NCBI RefSeq assembly: GCF_020991065.1
Contig: NZ_CP087710.1
Location: 1,302,001 to 1,366,000, forward strand
Direction: 5' to 3'
DNA length: 64,000 bases
DNA from: Nocardioides okcheonensis
Lineage (GTDB): Bacteria; Actinomycetota; Actinomycetes; Propionibacteriales; Nocardioidaceae
Shown: positions 34,223 through 43,248 of the stretch, piece by piece
How positions within the stretch are numbered: position 1 is the stretch's first letter
Layout: every line of letters starts with the position of its first letter
Notes under the pieces: model-generated
What the model was told of the DNA's origin: nothing
What the model saw: the letters and a program-made list of their open reading frames with translations, nothing else
Databases searched by the model: none
Translations under genes and position numbers: made by a program

Positions 34223-35692
34223 ATGAGCGCGCTCGCCGTCGCCGCGCCCAACCCGGCCGCGGCGGACGCCGCCGAGCAGGTCGCCCGGGCGGGCGGCTCG
34301 GCGGTCGACGCCGCCATCGCCGCGGCGCTGGTCGCGATGGTCAACGAGGTCGGCCTGGTCTCGCTGAGCTCGGGCGGGTTCGTCGCGGTGCAGCCGGCCC
34401 GCGGCGACGCGTACACCGTGGACGGCTGGGTCGACCGGCCCGGGAGGGGCCGTGACCCGGGGGCGCCGGCGCCCCGCACCTGGGACGTCTCGACCGCCTA
34501 CGGCGGTGGGGTCACCATCACGATCGGCCCCGGGTCGGTCGCCACGCACGGCTCGCTCGCCGCCTTCGGCGAGGCCCACGCGCGCGACGGCCGGCTGCCG
34601 TGGCGCGACCTGCTCGCGCCCGCGGTCGCGGTGGCGCGCGACGGGTTCGCCCTCGGGTCGGCGTCGCGCTACTACCTCGACCACGTCCACGAGTCGGTCT
34701 TCGGCTGGGACGACGCCAGCCGGGCCGCGCTGCACGACGCGTCCGGGCGGGTGACCGAGGACCGGGTCGTGGTGCCCGACCTCGCCGCGACGCTCGAGCA
34801 CGTCGCCGCCGCGGGACCGCGGGCGATGCACGAGGGCGACCTCGCCCGCCTGCTCGTCGACGACCTCCAGGCGCGCGGCGGCGTGCTGTCGGCGGCCGAC
34901 CTCGCGGCGTACGAGCCGGTCGTCCGCGCGCCCCTCACGACCCGGGTCGGGCCGTGGCGCCTCGCCACCACTCCCCCGCCGTCGGTCGGCGGCGTGGTCG
35001 TCGCGTCGATGCTGCGCCTGCTCGACGGGCGCCCGGTGGGCGGCTGGGACGCCGACGACGTCGAGCACCTCGTCCGCGTGCAGCGCGCCGTCCTGGGTCA
35101 CCGGCGCGAGGTGCTGGAGACCGCTGGCGACCTCGACGCGGCGGCCCGCGACTGGCTGGACCGGGTCGACGCCGACCACCGCAGCGTGCTCGAGTCGGGG
35201 TCGACCGCCCACGTCTCGGTCACCGACGCCGACGGGGCCGCGTGCTCGATCACGGTGTCGTCGGGCTACGGCGCCGGCATGATCGCCGCCGGGACGGGCA
35301 TCTGGCTCAACAACTGCCTCGGTGAGCAGGAGCTCAACCCGCCGGGACGTAGCGTCGCCCCGGGCGCGCGTCTGCTGTCCAACATGGCCCCGACGGTGGG
35401 CCGCCACGACGACGGCGCGACCCTCGCGATCGGCTCGCCCGGCGCCGACCGGATCACCACCGCGATCGTGTGCGCGCTCGCCGGGTTCGCCGGCGGTCTC
35501 GGCCTCGCGGACGCCGTCGCCCACCCGCGCGTGCACGTGCACCGGGCGGGGCTGCCCGACGAGGAGGTGCGGGTCGAGGACGAGCCGTCGATGTACTTCG
35601 GCGGGGTCGGCGCGGCCCTCACCACGGCCGACGGCCACCTCGAGGCGGTGGCCGACCCCCGGCGCGAGGGCGTCGGGCGGGTGGTGGGCTGA
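34223..35692 (+). CDS. Gamma-glutamyltransferase-family protein
   Basis: A 489-residue N-terminal nucleophile hydrolase precursor, short compared with the usual 530-580 residues. The autocatalytic Thr is in ESGSTAHVSVTDADGAAC, and the substrate-binding LLSNMAPTV region follows, along with NNCLGEQELNP. The N-terminus reads ARAGGSAVDAAIAAALVAMV as in GGT. No signal peptide is seen, so it may act in the cytoplasm. Reaction would be transfer or hydrolysis of gamma-glutamyl groups, or of a cephalosporin acylase-type substrate. Likely co-transcribed with the methyltransferase. Confidence 0.88.
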   Translation: MSALAVAAPNPAAADAAEQVARAGGSAVDAAIAAALVAMVNEVGLVSLSSGGFVAVQPARGDAYTVDGWVDRPGRGRDPGAPAPRTWDVSTAYGGGVTITIGPGSVATHGSLAAFGEAHARDGRLPWRDLLAPAVAVARDGFALGSASRYYLDHVHESVFGWDDASRAALHDASGRVTEDRVVVPDLAATLEHVAAAGPRAMHEGDLARLLVDDLQARGGVLSAADLAAYEPVVRAPLTTRVGPWRLATTPPPSVGGVVVASMLRLLDGRPVGGWDADDVEHLVRVQRAVLGHRREVLETAGDLDAAARDWLDRVDADHRSVLESGSTAHVSVTDADGAACSITVSSGYGAGMIAAGTGIWLNNCLGEQELNPPGRSVAPGARLLSNMAPTVGRHDDGATLAIGSPGADRITTAIVCALAGFAGGLGLADAVAHPRVHVHRAGLPDEEVRVEDEPSMYFGGVGAALTTADGHLEAVADPRREGVGRVVG

Positions 35693-35721
35693 CCCGGGGG
35701 GCGGCTGCTTGGATTGACGGC

Positions 35722-36399
35722 ATGGCCAAGAAGAAGGCGGCCCCGGCGGAGCCGGCGCTGCTCGAGGTCCGTGGGATCACCCGGACGTTCGGCGACCGCA
35801 CCATCCTCGACGGCGTGGACCTCGACGTCCGCGCCGGCGAGGCGGTCGGCGTGGTCGGCCCCAACGGCAGCGGCAAGTCGACGCTCCTGCGCTGCATCGT
35901 CGGCGCCGACGACGCGGACGCGGGCGAGTCGACGCTGGCGGGCCAGCTGCTCGACGAGCGCCGTCCGGGGATCCGCGCCGACCTGGCCATCGTCATGGAC
36001 GACATCGACTTCTTCCCCGACCTCTCCGTGGTCGAGCACCTCGACCTCGTCGCGCGGGCGCACTCGACGCCGGACGCCGAGGAGGTCGTCGACCTCGTGC
36101 TGGGCGAGGTCGGCCTGATGGAGGTCTCGGGCCAGCTGCCGTCGACGCTCTCGTCCGGGCAGCGGCGACGCCTCGCGCTGGCCAGCGCGTTCGTCCGGCC
36201 GCGCAGGCTGCTCGTGCTCGACGAGCCGGAGGCCCGGCTCGACGTGGAGGGCGTCGCCTGGCTCGGCGAGAAGCTCGTGGCGGAGAAGCGGGCCGGTCGC
36301 GGGGTCCTGCTCGTCAGCCACGACGCCGGTCTCGTGGCCCGCGTGTGCGACCGCGTCGTCCGCCTCGGTCCCGACCGGGCGGCGCCCGATGCCGGCTGA
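35722..36399 (+). CDS. ABC transporter ATP-binding protein
   Basis: A 225-residue ABC ATPase. Walker A is GPNGSGKST near residues 56-64, the signature is a variant LSSGQRRR, Walker B is LLVLDEPEARLD, and the switch is LLVSHD. Walker B keeps its catalytic Glu, but the signature has Ser-Ser in place of Ser-Gly. A Lys-rich start (MAKKKAAP) precedes the domain. It overlaps the permease gene by 11 bp, and the two probably form an exporter or a membrane-remodelling complex with unknown cargo. Confidence 0.9.
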   Translation: MAKKKAAPAEPALLEVRGITRTFGDRTILDGVDLDVRAGEAVGVVGPNGSGKSTLLRCIVGADDADAGESTLAGQLLDERRPGIRADLAIVMDDIDFFPDLSVVEHLDLVARAHSTPDAEEVVDLVLGEVGLMEVSGQLPSTLSSGQRRRLALASAFVRPRRLLVLDEPEARLDVEGVAWLGEKLVAEKRAGRGVLLVSHDAGLVARVCDRVVRLGPDRAAPDAG

Positions 36400-37924
36400 G
36401 GCCCACCCCGCCCGGCCCGCCGGACCCGAGGTCACCACCGCGCGGGAGGTGCGCCAGGAGATCCGCGACTGGCGGCGCGGCCGGGCGGAGCTCCGGTGGG
36501 GCGAGGTCCTGTCCGACGCCTACGTCGGGCTCTTCTGCGTCGTGATGGTCGGCGCGATGGCCGGCAACGTCGTGCTCCGCCTCCGGCGGCTGGCCGACGA
36601 GACCTGCGCCGGGAGCTGCAGCGAGGTCCGCTCGGCCGCGCCGTGGCTGGTCGCGCTCGCCGTGGCGCTGCTGGCGCTCGGCATGGCGCGCCTCCTCGGG
36701 CCGGTCTTCAGCCCGCCCGCCGCCAACAGCTGGGTGCTGACCTCGCCCGTCGACCGCGGGGCGCTGCTGCGGCCGGGGTGGATGCGGACCGTCGCCCTGA
36801 CGGTCGTGGGGGCCGCCCTCCTGCTGCTCGCCCCCGCCGTCCTCGGCGGGCTCGCCTGGCCCGACGCCGTCGGCTACCTCGTCGCCGGCAGCACCGCCGC
36901 GCTGGCGTGCGTCGGGGTCGCCGCCCTGTCCCAGGTGCGCGAGGGCGCCGCGTCCCGCCGGCTCACCTGGCTGGTGACCCTGGCGCTGTGGGCGGTGCTC
37001 GGCCTCGCCGCGACCGAGGAGCTCGGGAGGCTCCCGGAGGTGCCGCCGGGCACGGTCGCGGTCGTCGCCGTCGCCCTGGCGGTCGTCGCCGTGCTGACGG
37101 CCTGGCGCGCCGCCGTGGTGCTCGGATCGGTGTCGCGTCGCGTGCTCGGCCAGACCGAGCACCTCTCCCCCAGCCTGTCGGGTGCGCTGTCGTCGGTCGA
37201 CCTCGGCCTGATGTACGACGTCCTGCTGGCCCGTCGCTGGGGACGCGGGGCCCACGTGCGGAGCCGCCGCGGCGGCCCGGTCGGCTGGTCGGCGCTCGCC
37301 CACCGCGACCTGCTGCGCGCCCGGCGCGCTCCCCAGCCGTACGTCCTGCTCGCCGGGCTGGTGCTGGTGCCCTACGCCGCCGCGGAGGCCGACGCCGGCC
37401 GCGCCGTCGTGCTGGCGACGACGCTCGCCGGGCTGCTCGGCGGGCCCGCGCTCTGCTCGGGGCTGCGGGTCGTCGTGCGGACCGAGGGGCTGGCGCGGAT
37501 GATGCCGTTCAAGCGGCAGACGCTGCTGCTGGCCCACCTCGTCGTGCCGGGCACCGCGCTGATGCTCTTCGCGCTGGCGACCACGCCGACGCTCGTGCGG
37601 GTGGTCGACGACGGCGGGGCGGTCAACCTCGCGATCGCGTGCGGCCTCTCCTCCGTCGCGGCGACCCTGCGGTGGATCACCGGGAAGCCGCCGAACTACG
37701 CGGCTCCGATGGTGAGCACTCCCGCCGGCGGTGCACCGACCGGCGTCATCTTCAGCGTCCTGCGCGGCTTCGACGTGTGGGCGATCACCGCCCTGCCGCT
37801 CATGTTCGGCCAGGGCGGCATGCTGCTCTCGTCGCTCCTCAGCGTCGGCGTGATCGCCTTCCTGACCTCCGACGGGCTCCAGCAACCGCCCGCCCCGGCA
37901 TCCCCCGAGCCGCGGGCGCGGTGA
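36389..37924 (+). CDS. DUF6297-like ABC transporter permease
   Basis: A 511-residue membrane protein with 10 to 12 hydrophobic helices. It begins with a soluble stretch (EVTTAREVRQEIRDWRRGRA). The paired ATPase gene overlaps it by 11 bp, which supports a permease role. It resembles an actinobacterial family I recall as DUF6297, but this assignment is from memory of pattern, not a search. The substrate is unknown. It converges on the YczE gene, with only 4 bp between stops. Confidence 0.78.
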   Translation: MPAEAHPARPAGPEVTTAREVRQEIRDWRRGRAELRWGEVLSDAYVGLFCVVMVGAMAGNVVLRLRRLADETCAGSCSEVRSAAPWLVALAVALLALGMARLLGPVFSPPAANSWVLTSPVDRGALLRPGWMRTVALTVVGAALLLLAPAVLGGLAWPDAVGYLVAGSTAALACVGVAALSQVREGAASRRLTWLVTLALWAVLGLAATEELGRLPEVPPGTVAVVAVALAVVAVLTAWRAAVVLGSVSRRVLGQTEHLSPSLSGALSSVDLGLMYDVLLARRWGRGAHVRSRRGGPVGWSALAHRDLLRARRAPQPYVLLAGLVLVPYAAAEADAGRAVVLATTLAGLLGGPALCSGLRVVVRTEGLARMMPFKRQTLLLAHLVVPGTALMLFALATTPTLVRVVDDGGAVNLAIACGLSSVAATLRWITGKPPNYAAPMVSTPAGGAPTGVIFSVLRGFDVWAITALPLMFGQGGMLLSSLLSVGVIAFLTSDGLQQPPAPASPEPRAR

Positions 37925-37928
37925 ACGC

Positions 37929-38609
37929 TCAGCGGCCGTCGGGGGCCATCACGTCGACGGTGAACCACGGCAGCATCAGCTGGGTCAGCGGGCCGATGGC
38001 GAGGGCGTAGACGACCGTCCCGACGCCGAGCACCCCGCCGAGCACGAGACCGATCACCACGACCGCCACCTCGAGCCCGGTGCGGACCAGGCGCAGCGAG
38101 AGGCCGGTGCGGCGCGCCAGCCCGGTCATCAGGCCGTCCCGCGGACCGCGGCCGAGCTGGGCACCGATGTAGAGCGCGCTGGCCAGCCCGCACAGGACCA
38201 CGCCGCCGACCATCAGGCCCAGGCGCAGCGCGAGCGCGTCGGGGCGCTCGAGGACGGCCAGGGTGGCGTCGGCGGAGAGGCCGACCACCACCGCGTTGCT
38301 GATCGTGCCGAGGCCGGGCATCTCGCGCAGCGGGATCCACAGCAGCAGGACGACGAAGCTGAACAGCACCACCGCCTGGCCGAGCGTCATCGGGACGTGC
38401 CGGATGAAGCCGGAGTGGAGCACGTCCCAGGGCGCGAGGCCGAGCGCACCGCGGACCATCATCGCCAGCGACACCCCGTAGAGGAACAGGCCGACGTAGA
38501 GCTGCGGCAGGCGCCGGGCGAGGCGTCCCGCCCGCAGCTGGGCGATCGGGCCGAGGTCGACGAGGACGCCGCGCGGCGCGGCCGGGTCGAGGGAGGTGCG
38601 GCTGGACAT
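37929..38609 (-). CDS. YczE/YyaS-type membrane protein
   Basis: A 226-residue protein with five or six helices. Typical segments: LYVGLFLYGVSLAMMVRGAL, LGLAPWDVLHSGF, GRGPRDGLMTGLARR and GVGTVVYALAIGPLTQL. The YczE/YitT group has no established transport substrate. It is divergent from a MocR regulator, the same pairing known as yczR-yczE in Bacillus, so that regulator probably controls it. ATG 38609 is chosen; ATG 38618 is also possible. Confidence 0.85.
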   Translation of the reverse strand: MSSRTSLDPAAPRGVLVDLGPIAQLRAGRLARRLPQLYVGLFLYGVSLAMMVRGALGLAPWDVLHSGFIRHVPMTLGQAVVLFSFVVLLLWIPLREMPGLGTISNAVVVGLSADATLAVLERPDALALRLGLMVGGVVLCGLASALYIGAQLGRGPRDGLMTGLARRTGLSLRLVRTGLEVAVVVIGLVLGGVLGVGTVVYALAIGPLTQLMLPWFTVDVMAPDGR

Positions 38610-38627
38610 GGCGACCATGCTGCCGGA

Positions 38628-38662
38628 GATTGGCATTGTCCGACATAGCCAATCGTGCGACA
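38628..38662. promoter_or_regulatory. MocR operator candidate: direct and inverted repeats
   Basis: Direct repeats ATTGTCCGACA (38635-38645) and ATCGTGCGACA (38652-38662) are 17 bp apart, and an inverted repeat GATTGGC / GCCAATC flanks the first copy (38628-38634, 38648-38654). MocR/PdxR proteins commonly bind such direct repeats in divergent gaps. Confidence 0.65.
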
Positions 38663-38671
38663 GTGGCCACC

Positions 38672-40132
38672 ATGAGCCGCACCGTCAGCGCCCAGCGCGT
38701 GGCCACCCTCGTCGGCGACTTCCCGCGCTCCCCCGCCTACGCCGGTCTCGCCGACCGGCTCCGCGTGCTCGTCGGCGACGGCCGGATCGGCCTGGGCGTG
38801 CGCCTGCCCAGTGAGCGCGAGCTCACCGCCGCGCTCGACGTCTCGCGCACGACGGTCACCCGCGCCTACGACGTGCTCCGGGAGAGCGGGTACGCCGAGG
38901 CCCGCCGCGGGTCCGGCACGTTCACCCGGGTGCCGGGCGGTCGTCGGCGCGCGCACGACAAGGCGCTCATGCCCGGCGCCGGCGGCGAGGACGTCATCGA
39001 CCTCAACTGCGCCGCGCACTCGGCCCCGCCCGGCCTGGCCGAGGCCTACCAGCGCGCCACCGAGCAGCTCCCGGCCTACCTCGGCGGCCCGGGCTACTTC
39101 CCGCTGGGGATGCCCGCGCTGCAGGCCCGGATCGCCGCGACCTACGACGCCCGGGGGCTGCCGACCGCCCCGGAGCAGGTGATGGTGACGGCGGGCGCGC
39201 TGGCCGCGGCCTCGGTGGTGGCCCGCGCGTTCACCGCCGCCGGCGACCGGGTGCTCGTGGAGTCACCGACCTATCCCAACGCGACCGAGGCGCTCCGCGG
39301 CTCCGGCGCGCGGCTGGTCCCGGCGACGGTCGACCCCGACGGGTGGGACGTCGACGCCCTCGCGGCCACGGTGCGGCAGAGCGCGCCGCGGCTGGCCTAC
39401 CTGATCCCCGACTTCCAGAACCCCACCGGGCACCTGATGGACGACGCCCAGCGCGAGGAGCTCGCCGCGGCGCTGGCGCGGACCCGGACCCTGGCGGTGG
39501 CCGACGAGGCGCACCAGGCGCTCGCGCACAGCCCCGCGCTCGCCGCGTCGATGCCGCGCCCGTTCGCGGCCCACGCGCGTGACGCGATCACCATCGGCAG
39601 CGCCAGCAAGTCGTTCTGGGGCGGCCTGCGGCTCGGGTGGGTGCGCGCGCCGCTCGACCAGGTCGACCGCCTGCTGCGTGCCCGCGTCGGCGTCGACCTG
39701 GGCGCCCCGGTGTTCGAGCAGCTGGTGCTGGCCGACCTGCTCGACCACGCGGACGAGGTGCTCCCCGTGCACCGGGCGCGGCTCGCCGCCGGGCGCGAGG
39801 CGGTGGTGGCGGCGGTCCGCCAGCACCTGCCGTCGTGGCGCTTCCGGGTCCCCGAGGGAGGCCTGGCGCTCTGGTGCGAGCTGCCCGCGCCGCTGGGGAC
39901 CGCCGTCACCGAGGAGGCGGCCCGGCGGGGCGTGGTCCTCGCTCCCGGGCCGGTCTTCGCGGTCGAGGGCGGCCTCGACCGCTTCGTCCGGATCCCCTGG
40001 ACGTCCTCGCCGGAGTCGCTCACCGAGGCCGTACGACGCCTCGCCGCCGCCTGGGAGCACGTGGCCGACACCGATCGGCCGACGCCGGGTCGACGGGGGT
40101 CGACCGGCGCCGGCCGGGTGATGGTGGCCTGA
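38672..40132 (+). CDS. MocR-family regulator (GntR HTH fused to aminotransferase-like domain)
   Basis: A 486-residue regulator. The GntR winged helix is at residues about 22-88 (GVRLPSERELTAALDVSRTT, then ARRGSGTFTRV). The rest is an aminotransferase class I fold with the PLP lysine in GSASKSFWGGLRLGW and the FQNPTGHLM motif. These proteins sense PLP or amino compounds, usually without catalysis. ATG 38672 is used. It probably controls the divergent yczE-like gene and itself through the repeats at 38628-38662. Converges on serA, separated by 34 bp of GGGTC/GGGCC-rich repeats. Confidence 0.92.
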   Translation: MSRTVSAQRVATLVGDFPRSPAYAGLADRLRVLVGDGRIGLGVRLPSERELTAALDVSRTTVTRAYDVLRESGYAEARRGSGTFTRVPGGRRRAHDKALMPGAGGEDVIDLNCAAHSAPPGLAEAYQRATEQLPAYLGGPGYFPLGMPALQARIAATYDARGLPTAPEQVMVTAGALAAASVVARAFTAAGDRVLVESPTYPNATEALRGSGARLVPATVDPDGWDVDALAATVRQSAPRLAYLIPDFQNPTGHLMDDAQREELAAALARTRTLAVADEAHQALAHSPALAASMPRPFAAHARDAITIGSASKSFWGGLRLGWVRAPLDQVDRLLRARVGVDLGAPVFEQLVLADLLDHADEVLPVHRARLAAGREAVVAAVRQHLPSWRFRVPEGGLALWCELPAPLGTAVTEEAARRGVVLAPGPVFAVEGGLDRFVRIPWTSSPESLTEAVRRLAAAWEHVADTDRPTPGRRGSTGAGRVMVA

Positions 40133-40166
40133 CCCGGGCCGGGCCGGGCCGGCCGGGTCGGGTCGG

Positions 40167-41759
40167 TCAGGTCAGGTCGACCGCGCGCACCGTGGCCCGC
40201 ATCGCGGACTCGATCTCGGCGAGCGTCTCGGCCGGGATGGCGGAGTCGACGCTGAGCGCCACGAGCGCCGCACCGCCCTGCTCGCGGCGCGAGACCTGCA
40301 TGCCGGCGATGTTGACCTGGGCGTCGCCGAGGATGCCGCCGACCGTGCCGACCATGCCCGGCCGGTCCTCGTAGGTGAGGAACGCGAGGTGGGTGGTGGG
40401 CTCGATGTCGACGTCGAAGCCGTTGACCTCGACCAGCCGCTCCTTCTGGGAGAGGCCGATGAGGGTGCCGCTGACCGAGACCTGGGTGCCGTCGGCCAGG
40501 GTGCCGCGCAGCGTGATCAGGTTGCGGTGGTCGGGGCTCTCGGGCTCGGTCACCAGCCGCACCTCGGTGCCGCGCTCGGCCGCGAGCAGCGGCGCGTTCA
40601 CGTAGGACACCTGCTCCTCGACGATGTCGGCGAAGACGCCCTTGAGCGCCGCGAGCTCGAGCACCTTGACGTCGTACTCGGTGATCTCGCCGCGCACCTC
40701 GACGTCGAGCGCGCTCGCGACCTCGCCGGCGAGGGCCGTGAAGACGCGGCCGAGCTTCTCGGTGAGCGGGATGCCGGGACGCACGTCCTCGGCGATCACG
40801 CCGCCCTGGACGTTGACCGCGTCCGGGACGAGCTCGCCGCTCAGCGCCAGGCGCACCGACCGCGCGACGGCGATGCCGGCCTTCTCCTGGGCCTCGTCGG
40901 TCGACGCGCCGAGGTGGGGCGTGGCGACGACGTTCTCGAGCTCGAACAGCGGGCTGTCGGTGCACGGCTCGCTCGCGAAGACGTCGAGGCCGGCAGCGGC
41001 GATCTCGCCGCGCTTGAGGGCGTCGTGGAGCGCCGCCTCGTCGACGATGCCGCCGCGCGCGGCGTTGACGAGCACCAGGCTCTGCTTGGCGGCGGCGAGC
41101 TGGTCGGCGCCGATCAGGCCCACGGTCTCGGGCGTCTTGGGCAGGTGCACGCTCATGAAGTCGGACTCGGCGAGCAGGGTGTCGAGGTCGACGAGGCGCA
41201 CGCCCATCTGCGCGGCGCGGCCGGCCTGGACGTAGGGGTCGTAGGCGATGACCTTCATACCGAAGGCGCTCAGCCGCTGGGCGACGAGCACGCCGATGCG
41301 GCCGAGGCCGACGATGCCGACGGTCTTCTCGTAGAGCTCGATGCCGGTGTACTTCGAGCGCTTCCACTCCCCGCCGCGCAGGGCGGCGTGGGCGGGGCTG
41401 ATGTGGCGCGCGGCGGCGAGCATCAGCGCGACGGCGAGCTCGGCGGCGCTGACGATGTTGGAGGTCGGCGCGTTGACGACCATCACACCGGCCTGGGTCG
41501 CGGCCTTGACGTCGACGTTGTCGAGGCCGACACCCGCGCGGGCGACCACCTTGAGCCGCTGGGCCGCGGCGAGCGCCTCGGCGTCGACCTTGGTGGCGGA
41601 GCGGACCAGGATCGCGTCGACGTCGGCGATCGCCGGGATCAGCTCGGCACGGTCGGCGCCGTTGCAGTGGCGGATCTCGAAGTCGGGCCCGAGCGCCTCG
41701 ATGGTGGCGGGGCTCAGCTCTTCGGCGATGAGCACGACAGGCTTGGCAGGAGCGTTCAC
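40167..41759 (-). CDS. serA: D-3-phosphoglycerate dehydrogenase
   Basis: A 530-residue enzyme for the first step of serine synthesis. NAD motif is VGIVGLGRIGVLVAQ, Arg in LVNAARGGIVDEAAL, and His in VATPHLGAST. After the catalytic domain come the intervening domain typical of long actinobacterial SerA and a C-terminal ACT domain (LAFLTYEDRPGMVGTVGGIL), which gives serine feedback. GTG 41759 (MNAPAKPVVLIAEEL) is the start. It lies in its usual actinobacterial neighbourhood between ilvC and leuB, although unrelated genes separate them here. Confidence 0.96.
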   Translation of the reverse strand: MNAPAKPVVLIAEELSPATIEALGPDFEIRHCNGADRAELIPAIADVDAILVRSATKVDAEALAAAQRLKVVARAGVGLDNVDVKAATQAGVMVVNAPTSNIVSAAELAVALMLAAARHISPAHAALRGGEWKRSKYTGIELYEKTVGIVGLGRIGVLVAQRLSAFGMKVIAYDPYVQAGRAAQMGVRLVDLDTLLAESDFMSVHLPKTPETVGLIGADQLAAAKQSLVLVNAARGGIVDEAALHDALKRGEIAAAGLDVFASEPCTDSPLFELENVVATPHLGASTDEAQEKAGIAVARSVRLALSGELVPDAVNVQGGVIAEDVRPGIPLTEKLGRVFTALAGEVASALDVEVRGEITEYDVKVLELAALKGVFADIVEEQVSYVNAPLLAAERGTEVRLVTEPESPDHRNLITLRGTLADGTQVSVSGTLIGLSQKERLVEVNGFDVDIEPTTHLAFLTYEDRPGMVGTVGGILGDAQVNIAGMQVSRREQGGAALVALSVDSAIPAETLAEIESAMRATVRAVDLT

Positions 41760-41902
41760 AGCGGGGTCCTCGAGAAGTTCTGGGGATGTGTCCGGGACTG
41801 CACGACGCTGTGCGACGCCCACTGTACCCGCGGGTCGTGCGACCGGGACGCGGTCCCCGCATGTGGACGTGCGGTGTCGGTGCCCGGGCCTACGCTGGGC
41901 CG

Positions 41903-42475
41903 GTGGGCGTGATGGACGACGCGGAGCGGCTCGACCCGGCGACCGTGCTGGAGTGGAGCGCGTGGCTGCGCGAGCACCACGGGCGACCGACCGGCGTGTG
42001 GCTGGTCAGCCCCCGTCGCGCCGCCGAGCGCCCGTTCTCCTACGAGGAGGCGGTGCTCGAGGCGCTGCGCTTCGGGTGGGTCGACTCCACGGTGCGACCG
42101 GTCGACGAGCGCCGGACGATGATGTGGTTCGCCCCGCGTCGCCCCGGCAGCATGTGGACGCGCATCAACAAGGGTCGCGTCGCCCGGCTCGAGGACGCCG
42201 GGCTGATGGAGCCGGCTGGTGCGGCCGCCGTGGCGCTCGCGCAGGAGACCGGGATGTGGACGCTGATGGACGACGTCGAGGACTGCGTCGTCCCCGACGA
42301 CCTCGCGGCCGCGTTCCACGCCCACCCCGGCTCCCGCGAGCACTGGGACTCGTGGTCGCCGTCGGCGCAGAAGATGATCCTCACCTGGATCGTGCTGGCC
42401 AAGCGGCCCGAGACCCGCGCGGCGCGGGTCCTCGCGAGCGCCGAGAAGGCCGCGCGGGGCGAGAAGGCGCGGTGA
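41903..42475 (+). CDS. YdeI/OmdA-family protein
   Basis: A 190-residue protein of the YdeI/OmpD-associated family. Typical motifs are WSAWLREHHGRPTGVWL, SYEEAVLEALRFGWVDS and FAPRRPGSMWTRINKGRVAR, plus a C-terminal YdeI helix SAQKMILTWIVLAKRPETR. Members are linked to stress or antimicrobial peptide resistance in some species without known mechanism. GTG 41903 is preceded by TACGCT (41891-41896) with a 6-nt spacer. ATG 41912 is an alternative start. Converges on the DsbA-like gene. Confidence 0.88.
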   Translation: MGVMDDAERLDPATVLEWSAWLREHHGRPTGVWLVSPRRAAERPFSYEEAVLEALRFGWVDSTVRPVDERRTMMWFAPRRPGSMWTRINKGRVARLEDAGLMEPAGAAAVALAQETGMWTLMDDVEDCVVPDDLAAAFHAHPGSREHWDSWSPSAQKMILTWIVLAKRPETRAARVLASAEKAARGEKAR

Positions 42476-42484
42476 GGTCGGGGC

Positions 42485-43210
42485 TCAGACGGCGCAGCCG
42501 TCGGGGCCGCACACGTCCCCGTCGCCGGCGGCCGGCACCGCGCTGTCCACCATCTCCAGGCCGGGGTGCGACTCGGCCCAGGCCCGCTCGAGCAGCTGGG
42601 TGAAGACCTCGGTGGGCTGGGCGCCGGAGACGCCGTACTTCTGGTCCACGACGAAGAACGGCACACCGGTGGCGCCGTAGGCCTGCGCCTGGTCGATGTC
42701 GGCCTGCACGTCCGCGGCGTACTCGCGGCTCGCCAGCACGGCGTCGACCCGGTCGGCGTCGAGGCCGGCCGCGACCGCGACGTCGCGGAGGACGGCGTGG
42801 TCGGCGACGTTGCGCGCCTCGGTGAAGTAGGCCGCGAGCAGCGCCTCCTTGACCCGGCCCTGCAGGTCGTGGCCGCCCTGCTCGTGGGCGAGGTGGATCA
42901 GCCGGTGGGCGTCGACGGTGTTGAGGTGGAGGGTCTCGGAGAGCCGGTAGACCAGCCCGACCTCCGCCGCGACCGCCTCGACCCGGTCCTGCATCTGCTG
43001 GACGCCGGCGGGCGACTGGCCGTACTTCTTCGCCAGCATCTCGGCGGTGCCGGTGGTGGGCTCGGTGGGCGCGCCCGGGTCGAGCTGGTAGGCGCGCCAG
43101 TGCACCTCGACCTCGTCGGCGTGCGGGAACGCGGCCAGCGCCTCCTCGATGCGGCGCTTGCCGATGTAGCACCAGGGGCAGACGACGTCGGACCAGATCT
43201 CGATCTTCAC
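42485..43210 (-). CDS. DsbA-family oxidoreductase (FrnE-like)
   Basis: A 241-residue thioredoxin-fold protein with the active site CPWC at residues 11-14 (SDVVCPWCYIGKRR). The cis-Pro loop is GATGVPFFVVDQKYGVSGAQ. There is no signal peptide, so it probably acts in the cytoplasm like FrnE/2-hydroxychromene isomerase-type members. The extreme C-terminus adds a second Cys pair (DVCGPDGCAV). GTG 43210 is the start, 38 bp after the NCS1 permease gene on the same strand. Confidence 0.9.
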   Translation of the reverse strand: MKIEIWSDVVCPWCYIGKRRIEEALAAFPHADEVEVHWRAYQLDPGAPTEPTTGTAEMLAKKYGQSPAGVQQMQDRVEAVAAEVGLVYRLSETLHLNTVDAHRLIHLAHEQGGHDLQGRVKEALLAAYFTEARNVADHAVLRDVAVAAGLDADRVDAVLASREYAADVQADIDQAQAYGATGVPFFVVDQKYGVSGAQPTEVFTQLLERAWAESHPGLEMVDSAVPAAGDGDVCGPDGCAV

Positions 43211-43248
43211 GTGCGCCCCAACGCCGGGGCCGGCCGTCGTGTTCCCGG

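Noticed and set aside
40133..40166. GGGCC/GGGTC-rich stretch between mocR and serA as a terminator
   Set aside because: Repetitive and able to pair in several ways, but no single convincing stem and no T-tract.
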